23,257 bases of DNA, from the NCBI RefSeq assembly GCF_030651615.1, contig NZ_JAUSCG010000028.1, positions 1 to 23,257 of the forward strand. Reading direction: 5' to 3'. The notes under the pieces were generated by a model, which saw only the letters and a list, made by a program, of their open reading frames with translations, was not told the origin of the DNA and searched no databases. Positions within the stretch are counted from its first letter, which is position 1. Every line of letters begins with the position of its first letter. Of this stretch, positions 14,348 to 21,128 are shown in pieces. Position numbers and translations under genes: made by a program. This stretch comes from Methanocalculus sp. (lineage in GTDB: Archaea; Halobacteriota; Methanomicrobia; Methanomicrobiales; Methanocorpusculaceae).

Positions 14348-15397
14348 ATGAACCCACAGCATAAAAAATGGATCTGGATCTCAGTCGGGCTCAGTACGCT
14401 CTTTCTCATTGGACTACTGTACTTCACCTTTGATGAATCGACGATCACCGCTCTTAAGAATCTCAGTCCGTTCATAATCCTTCTGGCACTTGCCTGTCAT
14501 CTGGTTGCCCTTATCTTCTGGGCACTGAGGATTAAGGTGATGGCGTATGGACTTGGGTATCATGTCGGTTTCCTCCATTGCTTAAACCTCGTCTGTGCGA
14601 ATCTATTTCTTGCTGCTATCACCCCATCTCAGGCAGGAGGTGAGCCTGTACGGATACATGAACTGTACCGTGCGAATGTAAAACTCGGGGATGCAACAGC
14701 TATAGTGATCATGGAAAGGGTTCTTGACGGAGTCATCTTCGGTATTGGGGGGGCAATCATGCTCTTCCTCCTCGGAACTGTATGGCAGTCGCTGAATGTC
14801 CCCCCATCCATAACAACTGCAATCTATCTCACCTGGTTCCTTGTTTCGATTGGTGTCATCTTATTTGCGATATCTGTCCGAAATCCTGCTCTGCTGAAAC
14901 GACTGATGAGGTGGATCTCCATTTATCTGACGAAAAAATGGGAGATGGCCCGTATTGAGAAGTTCCTTCTGAAGGTTGACCGTGAGGTTGACAACTTTCA
15001 TTTCAGCCTTGGAAAGTTCATCGGGAAGGGTAAGGCAGGTCTTTTCCTGGGCCTTCTCTTTACAGCTCTCTTCTGGTTCTTCGAGTTTATCATCGCTTCA
15101 GTTCTCCTTATCGGTCTGGGACAAGGGCCGCATTTCCTTGAGTCATTAGTCTCACAACTCATCATCGCAATCATCATGATGATCCCTCTCACTCCCGGTG
15201 GAGCAGGAGTTGCTGAGATCTCCATAAGTTCAATCTACGGTCTCTTCATCAGTACATCGGTCATCGGCGTCTTTGTGCTGCTCTGGCGAATTATCCTCTA
15301 CTATGTTAATATCGCTATTGGCCTTGTTTCAAGCCTTCTTATCGTTAAAAGGGAGGTTGGATCAGGAAAGGATGACCAACAGCTTCATAACCGGTGA
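14348..15397 (+). CDS. LPG-synthase-type transmembrane protein (UPF0104 / flippase-like)
   Basis: 349 residues with about eight hydrophobic segments starting at residues 8-26 (WIWISVGLSTLFLIGLLYF), then 40-60, 78-95, 125-145, 160-177, 235-260, 280-300 and 310-338. The conserved motif SQAGGEPVRIHELYR (about 95-109), the downstream ERVLD and TPGGAGVAEISI (about 282-293) are diagnostic of the lysylphosphatidylglycerol synthase transmembrane domain / UPF0104 family (COG0392). The soluble aminoacyltransferase domain of bacterial MprF is absent. Relatives are proposed to move lipids or lipid-linked intermediates, and haloarchaeal homologues lie in glycosylation loci. The actual substrate here is unknown. 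AGGAA about nine bases upstream is a weak ribosome site. Confidence 0.85.
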   Translation: MNPQHKKWIWISVGLSTLFLIGLLYFTFDESTITALKNLSPFIILLALACHLVALIFWALRIKVMAYGLGYHVGFLHCLNLVCANLFLAAITPSQAGGEPVRIHELYRANVKLGDATAIVIMERVLDGVIFGIGGAIMLFLLGTVWQSLNVPPSITTAIYLTWFLVSIGVILFAISVRNPALLKRLMRWISIYLTKKWEMARIEKFLLKVDREVDNFHFSLGKFIGKGKAGLFLGLLFTALFWFFEFIIASVLLIGLGQGPHFLESLVSQLIIAIIMMIPLTPGGAGVAEISISSIYGLFISTSVIGVFVLLWRIILYYVNIAIGLVSSLLIVKREVGSGKDDQQLHNR

Positions 15398-15414
15398 AGA
15401 CATGAAGAAACGAT

Positions 15415-15864
15415 ATGCGGTTGACTACCTGTCAGGTTCTTGGGGTTTATCTGGCCGTACATGACCTTGGGGTAGCACCGGTTGTTCTTCTTGAGGCTCC
15501 TAATCACCGTTATCTTCCCATCTTTATAGGATTATATGAGGCGGTATCTATCAACAATGCGTTGAATGGTCCCACTCCTGTACGTCCTCTTACACATGAT
15601 CTCTTCAACGACACCCTTTTAGCTCTCGAAACAAGACTCAGAGATGTCCGTGTTGATAGTATCGAAGACGGTGTCTATTATGCAACAATGAATCTCAAAA
15701 CACATCTGGGTGATATATCAATTGATTGTCGACCCAGTGACGGCATTGCTCTTGCAGTCCGGCAGAAATCTCCTGTCATCCTTTGTGATTCAATTCTTGA
15801 TGATTCGGCAGTTTCAAGGGATCAACTCCCGGAACTGCATGACTTTATTGATTATTTTGGATGA
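15415..15864 (+). CDS. Bifunctional nuclease family protein (DUF151)
   Basis: 149 residues. The sequence matches the DUF151/BFN family: VLGVYLAVHDLGVAPVVLLEA at the N-terminus (shown in part), LPIFIGLYEAVSINNAL, RPLTHDLFNDTLLALE, then DGVYYATMNLKT and the conserved IDCRPSDGIALAVRQKSPVIL. Plant and bacterial members have reported DNase/RNase activity; the archaeal role is unknown. The frame is closed by a TGA at 15403-15405, so the ATG at 15415 is the earliest start. Its ribosome site is poor, while a better one (GGTGA at 15393-15397) precedes a 20-codon out-of-frame ATG at 15402. The gene converges on hisE with seven bases between stops. Confidence 0.85.
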   Translation: MRLTTCQVLGVYLAVHDLGVAPVVLLEAPNHRYLPIFIGLYEAVSINNALNGPTPVRPLTHDLFNDTLLALETRLRDVRVDSIEDGVYYATMNLKTHLGDISIDCRPSDGIALAVRQKSPVILCDSILDDSAVSRDQLPELHDFIDYFG

Positions 15865-15871
15865 AAAGGAG

Positions 15872-16183
15872 TTAATCGTGAAGGTTCATCCCGGCTCTTC
15901 GGGCAGCAAGCTCGTTTTTTACCTCAACGAAGCTAATATCTGCGGCTTTCAGACTCACCATGAGGTGAAATATGAGATCTGCGGCTTCAGAAATGATCCT
16001 ATCATCTTCTCCGTTCTTGACAGCGAGGATGTACTCGATTGCCTCTTCCCCTACCTTTTCAAGGGACTTGTCGATCCCTTTCTCATGGAAGAGAAGAGAA
16101 CGAACATAGGATTTTCTTCCATCAGGAGTATTAGATCGCTCCAAAATGACATCCCAGAGTTCATCAAGAATATCAGGCTGCAT
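15872..16183 (-). CDS. hisE: Phosphoribosyl-ATP pyrophosphatase
   Basis: 103 residues, typical for stand-alone HisE. It hydrolyses phosphoribosyl-ATP to phosphoribosyl-AMP and diphosphate, the second step of histidine synthesis. The MazG-like all-alpha fold motifs are seen: SYVRSLLFHEKGIDKSLEKVGEEAIEYI in part (KVGEEA, metal-binding acids) and ISEAADLIFHLMV (EAADLxxH). No HisI domain is fused. It starts 11 bases before the end of nusA, so the two are translationally coupled on the minus strand. No other his genes are in the window. Confidence 0.93.
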   Translation of the reverse strand: MQPDILDELWDVILERSNTPDGRKSYVRSLLFHEKGIDKSLEKVGEEAIEYILAVKNGEDDRIISEAADLIFHLMVSLKAADISFVEVKNELAARRAGMNLHD

Positions 16184-16622
16184 GATCCTCCTCCACTATA
16201 ATATCACCCATATCCGGTCCAAAAAAGCGTCGGGTGATAATTCTGGCTTTTTCAATGGTGCACCCTCCTTTGCCAATTGCTATTCCAACCTCCCCTCTGC
16301 TCTTGACAGAGACTTTAATTTGACCAATTGCACCATCTGGCATTTGTACAGCTGTTACTTCGGCAGGTTTGAAGATATTCCTGATAAACCCGGCTGGCTC
16401 TTCTGCATACTCGACCATTTCAATCCTCTTTCCGAGGACCTTCTGCATTTTTCTGATGTTATCGCCATTCTTTCCAATAGCAATGCCCATATCGCCAGGT
16501 GTTATGATATAGATCAGACGATCAAAACGATCATCAATGATACAGTCGATTGCAGTTGATTTGGTGAGGATACGGAGTTCTTCTATATACCGGCGCTCCT
16601 TAAAACTTATTGTCCGTTCCAT
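16173..16622 (-). CDS. nusA: Archaeal NusA-like transcription factor, two KH domains
   Basis: 149 residues, the compact archaeal form lacking the bacterial N-terminal and S1 domains. KH1 carries GDMGIAIGKNGDNIRKMQ (about 43-60) and KH2 GEVGIAIGKGGCTIEKAR (about 110-127); both retain GxxG loops (GKNG, GKGG). The role is RNA binding in transcription elongation or termination. In many archaea nusA lies with RNA polymerase and ribosomal genes (rpoA2, rpl30e, rps12). Here it instead precedes hisE, with which it overlaps by 11 bases. AGGA lies about eight bases before the ATG. A 6-base hairpin (TCTCTA/TAGAGA at 16645-16660) lies in the presumed leader. Confidence 0.92.
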   Translation of the reverse strand: MERTISFKERRYIEELRILTKSTAIDCIIDDRFDRLIYIITPGDMGIAIGKNGDNIRKMQKVLGKRIEMVEYAEEPAGFIRNIFKPAEVTAVQMPDGAIGQIKVSVKSRGEVGIAIGKGGCTIEKARIITRRFFGPDMGDIIVEEDHAA

Positions 16623-16644
16623 TGTTCAATCCTGAGTTAATGAT

Positions 16645-16660
16645 TCTCTATCTGTAGAGA
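16645..16660 (-). promoter_or_regulatory. Small inverted repeat upstream of nusA
   Basis: TCTCTA-TCTG-TAGAGA forms a perfect 6-base stem with a 4-base loop, 23 bases before the nusA start. It could be a leader hairpin or an operator. Since NusA binds RNA, autoregulation is conceivable, but nothing beyond the symmetry supports it. Confidence 0.25.
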
Positions 16661-16730
16661 GAGTATTGTCAATCTGACTCATTAAGCATTTGTATTCTTA
16701 CTCTATCAATCAGGACGACGAAACAAGGAT

Positions 16731-16737
16731 AAAAAAA
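16731..16737 (-). terminator. Poly-T terminator after the SIMPL-domain gene
   Basis: The minus strand has a T7 run preceded by CCCC, about 21 bases past the stop at 16759. It matches the U-tract type of archaeal terminator and separates this gene from nusA. Confidence 0.5.
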
Positions 16738-16758
16738 GGGGTTGTCTGAACTCTCTTC

Positions 16759-17499
16759 TCAGCAGAGATAAGAGATGGAGACTGTTGCGGTAACTTTTAC
16801 GTCTCCTGCTTCAATTGGTGTTGATGCCTTCTCCATGCCAGCTCCCATATACATGCTGTCATACATACGGCTGACTGTTGGGTAATATCCTCCACCAATT
16901 GTTACCTCCTTCACATCACGAACTGTGAGACCAAGCGACGCTGCGACCACATCGGCATCAGTACGTGAGTCTGCGACTGCCTTCTGGAGTGCTGTTGTCC
17001 GAAGGGATTTCTGCTTCTCTTCACTTAAGGTGAAAGAGATGTAGTTGACACTGTTTGCGCCGTTTTCAACGCCGATATCAACCATCTCGCCTGCACGGGA
17101 GGTGTCTTTGAGGGTCAGAAGAAGGGTGTTTGTAACCCGGTAGACTTTGACCTGTCTGTCTTTTGGGAGGATTGATCCCGTTGCATCAGTATCCTTCGTC
17201 ACCTGATAGATCGAATATCCCGTCGTCTTGATATCATCTGAGGTCAGACCTGCACTCTTGAGTGCATTCATGCATCTGCTCATCTTCTCGGCGTTCTCAC
17301 GCTGGGCTGTCTTCACATCAGCATGCTCGGTGACGACTGCAAGGGAGATCTCGACACGATCGGGTGCAGTGGTTACTTCACCTGTACCCTGTGTATGAAT
17401 CACCCGCTCATTTTGTTCTGCTGCCGCTGAAACGGGCAGAGCAATAAGGCTGAGCACAAGAAGAAGTGCCAGCACTGGTGTAAGTGTATGAATCCGCAT
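16759..17499 (-). CDS. Secreted SIMPL-domain (DUF541) protein
   Basis: 246 residues from the ATG at 17499 (249 from the ATG at 17508). A Sec signal peptide spans the first 25 or so residues (hydrophobic LTPVLALLLVLSLIALPVSA, cleavage near SAAAEQ). The rest is one SIMPL/DUF541 domain: IHTQGTGEVTTAPDRVEISLAV, TGYSIYQVTKD, YRVTNTLLLTLKD, GANSVNYISFTLSEE, then VTATVSISY. The family is found across bacteria and archaea at the cell surface or periplasm (e.g. BP26/OMP28 relatives); its molecular function is poorly defined, with proposals around envelope stress. A TATATAT at 17524-17530 predicts a transcript starting near 17500, which favours a leaderless start at 17499. The chain ends in a lone Cys (ISYLC). 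Confidence 0.87.
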   Translation of the reverse strand: MRIHTLTPVLALLLVLSLIALPVSAAAEQNERVIHTQGTGEVTTAPDRVEISLAVVTEHADVKTAQRENAEKMSRCMNALKSAGLTSDDIKTTGYSIYQVTKDTDATGSILPKDRQVKVYRVTNTLLLTLKDTSRAGEMVDIGVENGANSVNYISFTLSEEKQKSLRTTALQKAVADSRTDADVVAASLGLTVRDVKEVTIGGGYYPTVSRMYDSMYMGAGMEKASTPIEAGDVKVTATVSISYLC

Positions 17500-17523
17500 A
17501 GCGATCATACTATCAAGGGGTTG

Positions 17524-17530
17524 TATATAT
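17524..17530 (-). promoter_or_regulatory. TATA box of the SIMPL-domain gene
   Basis: ATATATA on the minus strand is centred about 28 bases before the ATG at 17499, the spacing expected for a leaderless archaeal transcript. It is only 19 bases from the alternative ATG at 17508, which argues against that start. Confidence 0.5.
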
Positions 17531-17670
17531 CTTATAGGTTATCTTAACTGCGAAGATATTTGCAGTCTATTTTCAAAAATAACTGTAATTATTGGTGTTA
17601 TGCACTCCCTTCCCATCTGTCCTGAGTTTCTTTCATCTGGAAGCAGAGCATAGATACTAATGGAGTTATT

Positions 17671-18285
17671 GTGGCTGATCTCATCTCAGTTTTTTCAATA
17701 GGGCTACTGATTGGACTAACCGGCGCACTCGCACCGGGCCCTACTTTGATTGCGACCATCAATGCTTCTGTCACTTCAGGGTGGCGCGCAGGTCCGCTCG
17801 TCTGTCTCGGGCATATGATTGCTGAGATGGGGATCATTCTGCTGGTTATCGCAGGTCTTGGCACCCTGATTGGATCTGCAACCTGGTTGATCGGTCTTGT
17901 TGGAGGTTTTGCACTGGTGATCTTTGGATATCTCACGCTCTCCTCAGCACGTAATGCTCTCATTCCATCCGCAGATGATCAGATCAATGTCGGCAGACCT
18001 GTTGCAGCCGGTTTCGTATCAAGCTTCTCAAATCCGTATTTCTGGATCTGGTGGCTTACGATTGGTGCAGCTCTCCTCTGGAGTTCACTTGAAGGGGGTC
18101 TCATTGCCGGTGGTATCTTAATGGCTGGCCACTGGGCAGGAGATATCGCGTGGCTCACACTCGTCTCGGGGAGTCTTCACCGGGGCAGGTTCTTCCTCTC
18201 GGATCACGGATACCGGATCGTACTATCTGCCTGCGGTATTTTTCTCATTGTTTTTGGGATCTGGTTTATCTATGGCTCGATCTAA
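17671..18285 (+). CDS. LysE/RhtB-family transporter
   Basis: 204 residues with about six membrane helices. The N-terminal motif GLTGALAPGPTLIATI (about 15-30) with APGP is characteristic of LysE-type amino-acid exporters, as are the helix pair at about 45-70 and 72-92 and FSNPYFWIWWLTIG (about 112-125). The substrate is not deducible; archaeal members are mostly uncharacterised. The start is GTG, supported by GGAG at 17662-17665 (five bases upstream) and by the family's usual N-terminus. It is divergent from the SIMPL gene, sharing a 171-base intergenic region, and convergent with the lipoprotein gene (nine bases between stops). Confidence 0.88.
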   Translation: MADLISVFSIGLLIGLTGALAPGPTLIATINASVTSGWRAGPLVCLGHMIAEMGIILLVIAGLGTLIGSATWLIGLVGGFALVIFGYLTLSSARNALIPSADDQINVGRPVAAGFVSSFSNPYFWIWWLTIGAALLWSSLEGGLIAGGILMAGHWAGDIAWLTLVSGSLHRGRFFLSDHGYRIVLSACGIFLIVFGIWFIYGSI

Positions 18286-18289
18286 AAAA
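18284..18289 (-). terminator. T6 tract after the lipoprotein gene
   Basis: Six T residues on the minus strand lie five bases past the stop at 18295 and overlap the stop codon of the convergent LysE gene. A short U-tract terminator is plausible. Confidence 0.35.
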
Positions 18290-18294
18290 GAGGG

Positions 18295-18993
18295 TTAGTG
18301 GTACATCAAATAGAGTTCCCACTCATCGATTACGGTGCCGTTTGGAAGGATGGCTACACCATACTCCCCATCCGGCCCTGATCGGATCTCGTACTCATAC
18401 CCTTGTTCTTTCACAAAGACTGCTGCTGGATTTGGCATACCGGCTTGTTGTTTCTCCCCGGTGATCGAGACGATCGTGATCGGCTGGCCCCATTGCTGGA
18501 TCGTCATGATATCCTTCTCCGGAACTGCGGTGAACGAGACTGACAGACCATCAACACGGTACTCTTGTGCGAGATTCAGTGGGAGATACCGGATACCCTT
18601 TCCGGAGATGATCCCATAGAAGCCTCCTTCAAGGTCGATGTACGTGACAACACCTGTGCTGGTGATGGATGGTTCAGCCTCATTCTTCGTTATCATCGTA
18701 ATCCGGATTGGGGTTCCCCATTGCTGGATTGTGATCGTATCTTTCTGTGTCGTACCGGTGAAGGTCACTTCTGCTCCGTCAACCTTCAGTTCATCGGCAA
18801 GATTCAGCGGATAATACTCATCTCCTTCATGAGTGATGATCCCAAAGAATCCACCTTCAAGATCGATGTACGTAACAACACCAACCCCTGAGATCTCTTT
18901 CTCCTGTGGTGTCTCCCCACCGACACACCCGGCTGCCATCAGGAAGCAGGTGGCTAGTGCCAGAAGGGCTAAGATAATTATTTTCTCTCTCAT
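18295..18993 (-). CDS. Lipoprotein with two internal repeats and a DUF333-like tail
   Basis: 232 residues. The signal peptide ends in a lipobox, MAAGC, with Cys23 as the expected lipidated residue. Two repeats of about 64 residues follow, 38-102 and 114-177. Both run VVTYIDLEGGF(F/Y)GII, then YxPLNLAxEx(K/R)VDG, then TIQQWGxPI. I do not recognise this repeat; its size and beta pattern suggest a small barrel. Residues 186-229 (NPAAVFVKEQGYEYEIRS, YGVAILPNGTVIDEWELY) match DUF333, usually a short Cys-containing domain, here without its Cys residues. It would be anchored outside the membrane. The start has no Shine-Dalgarno site but a strong TATA box about 32 bases upstream. It is divergent from the ABC module, so a functional link is possible but unproven. 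Confidence 0.83.
   Translation of the reverse strand: MREKIIILALLALATCFLMAAGCVGGETPQEKEISGVGVVTYIDLEGGFFGIITHEGDEYYPLNLADELKVDGAEVTFTGTTQKDTITIQQWGTPIRITMITKNEAEPSITSTGVVTYIDLEGGFYGIISGKGIRYLPLNLAQEYRVDGLSVSFTAVPEKDIMTIQQWGQPITIVSITGEKQQAGMPNPAAVFVKEQGYEYEIRSGPDGEYGVAILPNGTVIDEWELYLMYH
18463..18882 (-). repeat. Two direct repeats inside the lipoprotein gene
   Basis: DNA at 18688-18882 and 18463-18654 encodes the two protein repeats, offset by 228 bases. Similarity persists at nucleotide level, for example the shared CCCCATTGCTGGAT (plus-strand reading) and the near-identical CTTCAAG(A/G)TCGATGTACGT segments. This points to a fairly recent internal duplication. Confidence 0.75.
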
Positions 18994-19016
18994 CTCTATC
19001 GTCAGGTACTGGGAAG

Positions 19017-19034
19017 TATATTAATAAATATATT
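19017..19034 (-). promoter_or_regulatory. AT-rich promoter of the lipoprotein gene
   Basis: The minus strand reads AATATATTTATTAATATA, a near-symmetric AT block with good TATA potential, centred about 32 bases before the ATG at 18993. Transcription would begin near 18999. The block lies in the 176-base divergent region shared with the ABC-module genes and could serve both directions. Confidence 0.5.
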
Positions 19035-19169
19035 CCTTTAACTGCGACCAATCCCGCATCTATTTTGGAGAGTGCATTGAACCTGTTGGTTAAAGGGATG
19101 ATCCGTTTCCATTCAGGGAATTTATCCCATTTTCTGTTCTATTCATCTGATATAGAAAGGAGTTATGAA

Positions 19170-20447
19170 ATGTTGAAGAGATATTGTCTGATTCTGCTAA
19201 CCCTCATGCTGCTCTTTTGCACCGCCTCAGCCGAGGATACAACGAGCTATTCAGCGGCAAGCATGGTGTCGGTTACAGGAGTTACGATTAGCCCGGATAT
19301 TTTGATGAAGGGCGATACGGCGCTTGTTACAGTTACTATTACAAATAATGGCGATCAGAGTGTTAAACTGTCACGTGCCATTCTGTATGGGACACAGAGC
19401 GCCACCGGAGATGGTATCACCGTCGCTGATACCACAAATTATAATTCTATCGGAGATATCGGAGCTGGTGTATCCCGTGATTTTGTATTTACCATCAATG
19501 CTGTTGGTCAGGATGCCATCTACTACCCAATATTTTATCTGGATTTCCAAAATGCAGGCAGCATCCGGTACCCTCTGCCGGTGAAGGTGCAGAGTGACAG
19601 TATCCGGGTCTCTCTGGTTGATATGCCTGATGTGTTTACTGCAGAGAAGAAAGAGAGTGTCACACTTCTGATCGGAAATCCCCGTGATAATGCAGTTCAG
19701 GGAGTGATTGTCAATCTTCTTGGTGATGGTGTGGCGAGCACTCAGTCCGGTTACTTTCTCGGAACGTTGAAAGCCGGGGAGTCAACGAAGGTATCGCTTG
19801 ATATCTCCGCCTCCTATTCGTCCAATCCTGTCATTGCAGTCAGTTATCGGAATGGTATGAATACACATACCACTTCACTCGATCTTGCCATAGAAGTGGG
19901 TGAATCAAAGACTGCTCCTCGTATGGTGGTGAATAATCTTGCAACAGGCATCTCTGGTGGAGTCTCCACAATAACCGGTGATGTAAGTAATGCGGGAATT
20001 GAGGATGCAAGGTCTGTTGTGGTGACCGTTGGAACTCCTGCCCGTGCAATCGATCCGTATTCGCAATATGTGATCGGCTCGCTGGAGTCTGACGATTTCT
20101 CAAGTTTTGAGGTGACGTATGATGCCGGGGGCCATACTTCTATCCCGATAATTGTGAGTTACAAAGATCTTCATGGGAATGATTACACGATGACCTATCT
20201 GTTTGATACAGGTGCTGTATCCATGACTTCCGGCGGAGGTGTCACCTCGTCAGGTTCCGCTCCTGCTGCCGGAGGTCAGCCAGGTGGTATGGGGATGATG
20301 GGGATGTCAGGTGCTGGTCTTGGGTCACTTCCACTTCTGGAATTTGTCCTATTCATCGGTCTTGTCGTTGCCGTTGTAATCTGCTGGAGGAGGGGGTACC
20401 TCGCCCGTGCGTTCACCATTCTGAAGATGAAGTTGAAGAAGGATTGA
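19170..20447 (+). CDS. Membrane-anchored CARDB/COG1361-like adaptor of an ABC module
   Basis: 425 residues from the ATG at 19170, which has AGGAG at 19158-19162. A longer frame from 19065 is rejected because the signal peptide starts here (MLKRYCLILLTLMLLF, cleavage near ASA-ED at about 21). The body (35-350) is two or three immunoglobulin-like/CARDB beta domains (VSVTGVTISPDIL, GDTALVTVTITNNG; VTLLIGNPRDNAVQG; ITGDVSNAGIEDAR), as in archaeal COG1361 S-layer-like proteins. Then come a Gly/Ser/Met linker (354-385, GGMGMMGMSGAG), one membrane helix (386-406) and a basic cytosolic tail (407-425). So the bulk is extracellular. It directly precedes an ATPase and a MacB-type permease, suggesting a periplasmic-adaptor-like role analogous to MacA but of unrelated fold. 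Substrate unknown. Confidence 0.82.
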   Translation: MLKRYCLILLTLMLLFCTASAEDTTSYSAASMVSVTGVTISPDILMKGDTALVTVTITNNGDQSVKLSRAILYGTQSATGDGITVADTTNYNSIGDIGAGVSRDFVFTINAVGQDAIYYPIFYLDFQNAGSIRYPLPVKVQSDSIRVSLVDMPDVFTAEKKESVTLLIGNPRDNAVQGVIVNLLGDGVASTQSGYFLGTLKAGESTKVSLDISASYSSNPVIAVSYRNGMNTHTTSLDLAIEVGESKTAPRMVVNNLATGISGGVSTITGDVSNAGIEDARSVVVTVGTPARAIDPYSQYVIGSLESDDFSSFEVTYDAGGHTSIPIIVSYKDLHGNDYTMTYLFDTGAVSMTSGGGVTSSGSAPAAGGQPGGMGMMGMSGAGLGSLPLLEFVLFIGLVVAVVICWRRGYLARAFTILKMKLKKD

Positions 20448-20459
20448 ATGTGACCGTTC

Positions 20460-21128
20460 ATGCCGATCATACAGATACACAATGTAACAAAGATCTATCC
20501 ACTTCCGGTTGGTGACGTAGTTGCGCTGAATGGAATCTCTCTGGATATTGAGGAGGGAGAGTTTGTTGCAATCATGGGTCAGTCCGGATCAGGAAAATCC
20601 ACTCTGTTAAATCAGATCGGAAGTCTGGATATTCCTACGGGTGGCGATCTCTTCATTGCAGGGAGAAACATCCGTGAGATGAATGATGATGAACTGACAG
20701 ATATGCGTCTGAATACGATCGGGTATATATTCCAGAGATTCAACCTCATCCCTCTTCTTAACCTCTATGAGAATGTGGAGTACCCACTTGTTCTGAAGTA
20801 TGGAAAGAGGGATACGACAGGTCGCCCGACTGAACTTCTCCGTATGGTTGGGCTGGATGGATCTATCATCGAACATAAACCAGCCGAAGTCTCCGGAGGT
20901 CAGCAGCAACGTGCTGCCATTGCCAGAGCCCTTGTAAATGATCCGAAGATTCTCCTCTGTGATGAGCCGACCGGAAATCTCGATTCTAAAACGGGTGAGC
21001 AGATTATGGATATACTCACCGATCTGAACCGCCAGGGAAGGACGGTGATTCTTGTGACGCATGATCCTCAAACGGCAGAGTATGCGCATCGAACAATTGT
21101 ACTTCGTGATGGGAGGCTGGCAGAATGA
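20460..21128 (+). CDS. ABC transporter ATPase, MacB/LolD family
   Basis: 222 residues. All motifs are intact: Walker A GQSGSGKST (40-48), Q-loop in YIFQRFNLIPLL (89-100), signature VSGGQQQRAAIARAL (144-158; V replaces the common L), Walker B ILLCDEP (164-170), D-loop GNLDSKTG and the switch His201 in VTHDP. The FQxFNLIP and ENVEYPL segments are typical of the LolD/MacB/FtsE-like class that powers mechanotransmission by FtsX-type permeases rather than solute passage through the membrane. It follows the adaptor gene by 12 bases and overlaps the permease gene (ATGA). Confidence 0.93.
   Translation: MPIIQIHNVTKIYPLPVGDVVALNGISLDIEEGEFVAIMGQSGSGKSTLLNQIGSLDIPTGGDLFIAGRNIREMNDDELTDMRLNTIGYIFQRFNLIPLLNLYENVEYPLVLKYGKRDTTGRPTELLRMVGLDGSIIEHKPAEVSGGQQQRAAIARALVNDPKILLCDEPTGNLDSKTGEQIMDILTDLNRQGRTVILVTHDPQTAEYAHRTIVLRDGRLAE

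Noticed and set aside
15710..16559. Two plus-strand frames of 163 and 137 codons over hisE and nusA
   Set aside because: They run antisense to well-identified conserved genes and resemble no family.
16623..17670. Possible tRNA or small RNA genes in the intergenic regions around the SIMPL gene
   Set aside because: The gaps (136 and 171 bases) are AT-rich promoter-like sequence; no cloverleaf or GTTCGAATC-type T-arm was seen.
19065..19169. N-terminal extension of the CARDB adaptor
   Set aside because: It would bury the signal peptide 35 residues inside the protein; AGGAG sits correctly before 19170.
20607..21089. 160-codon antisense frame in the ABC ATPase gene
   Set aside because: Antisense shadow of an intact ATPase with all motifs.
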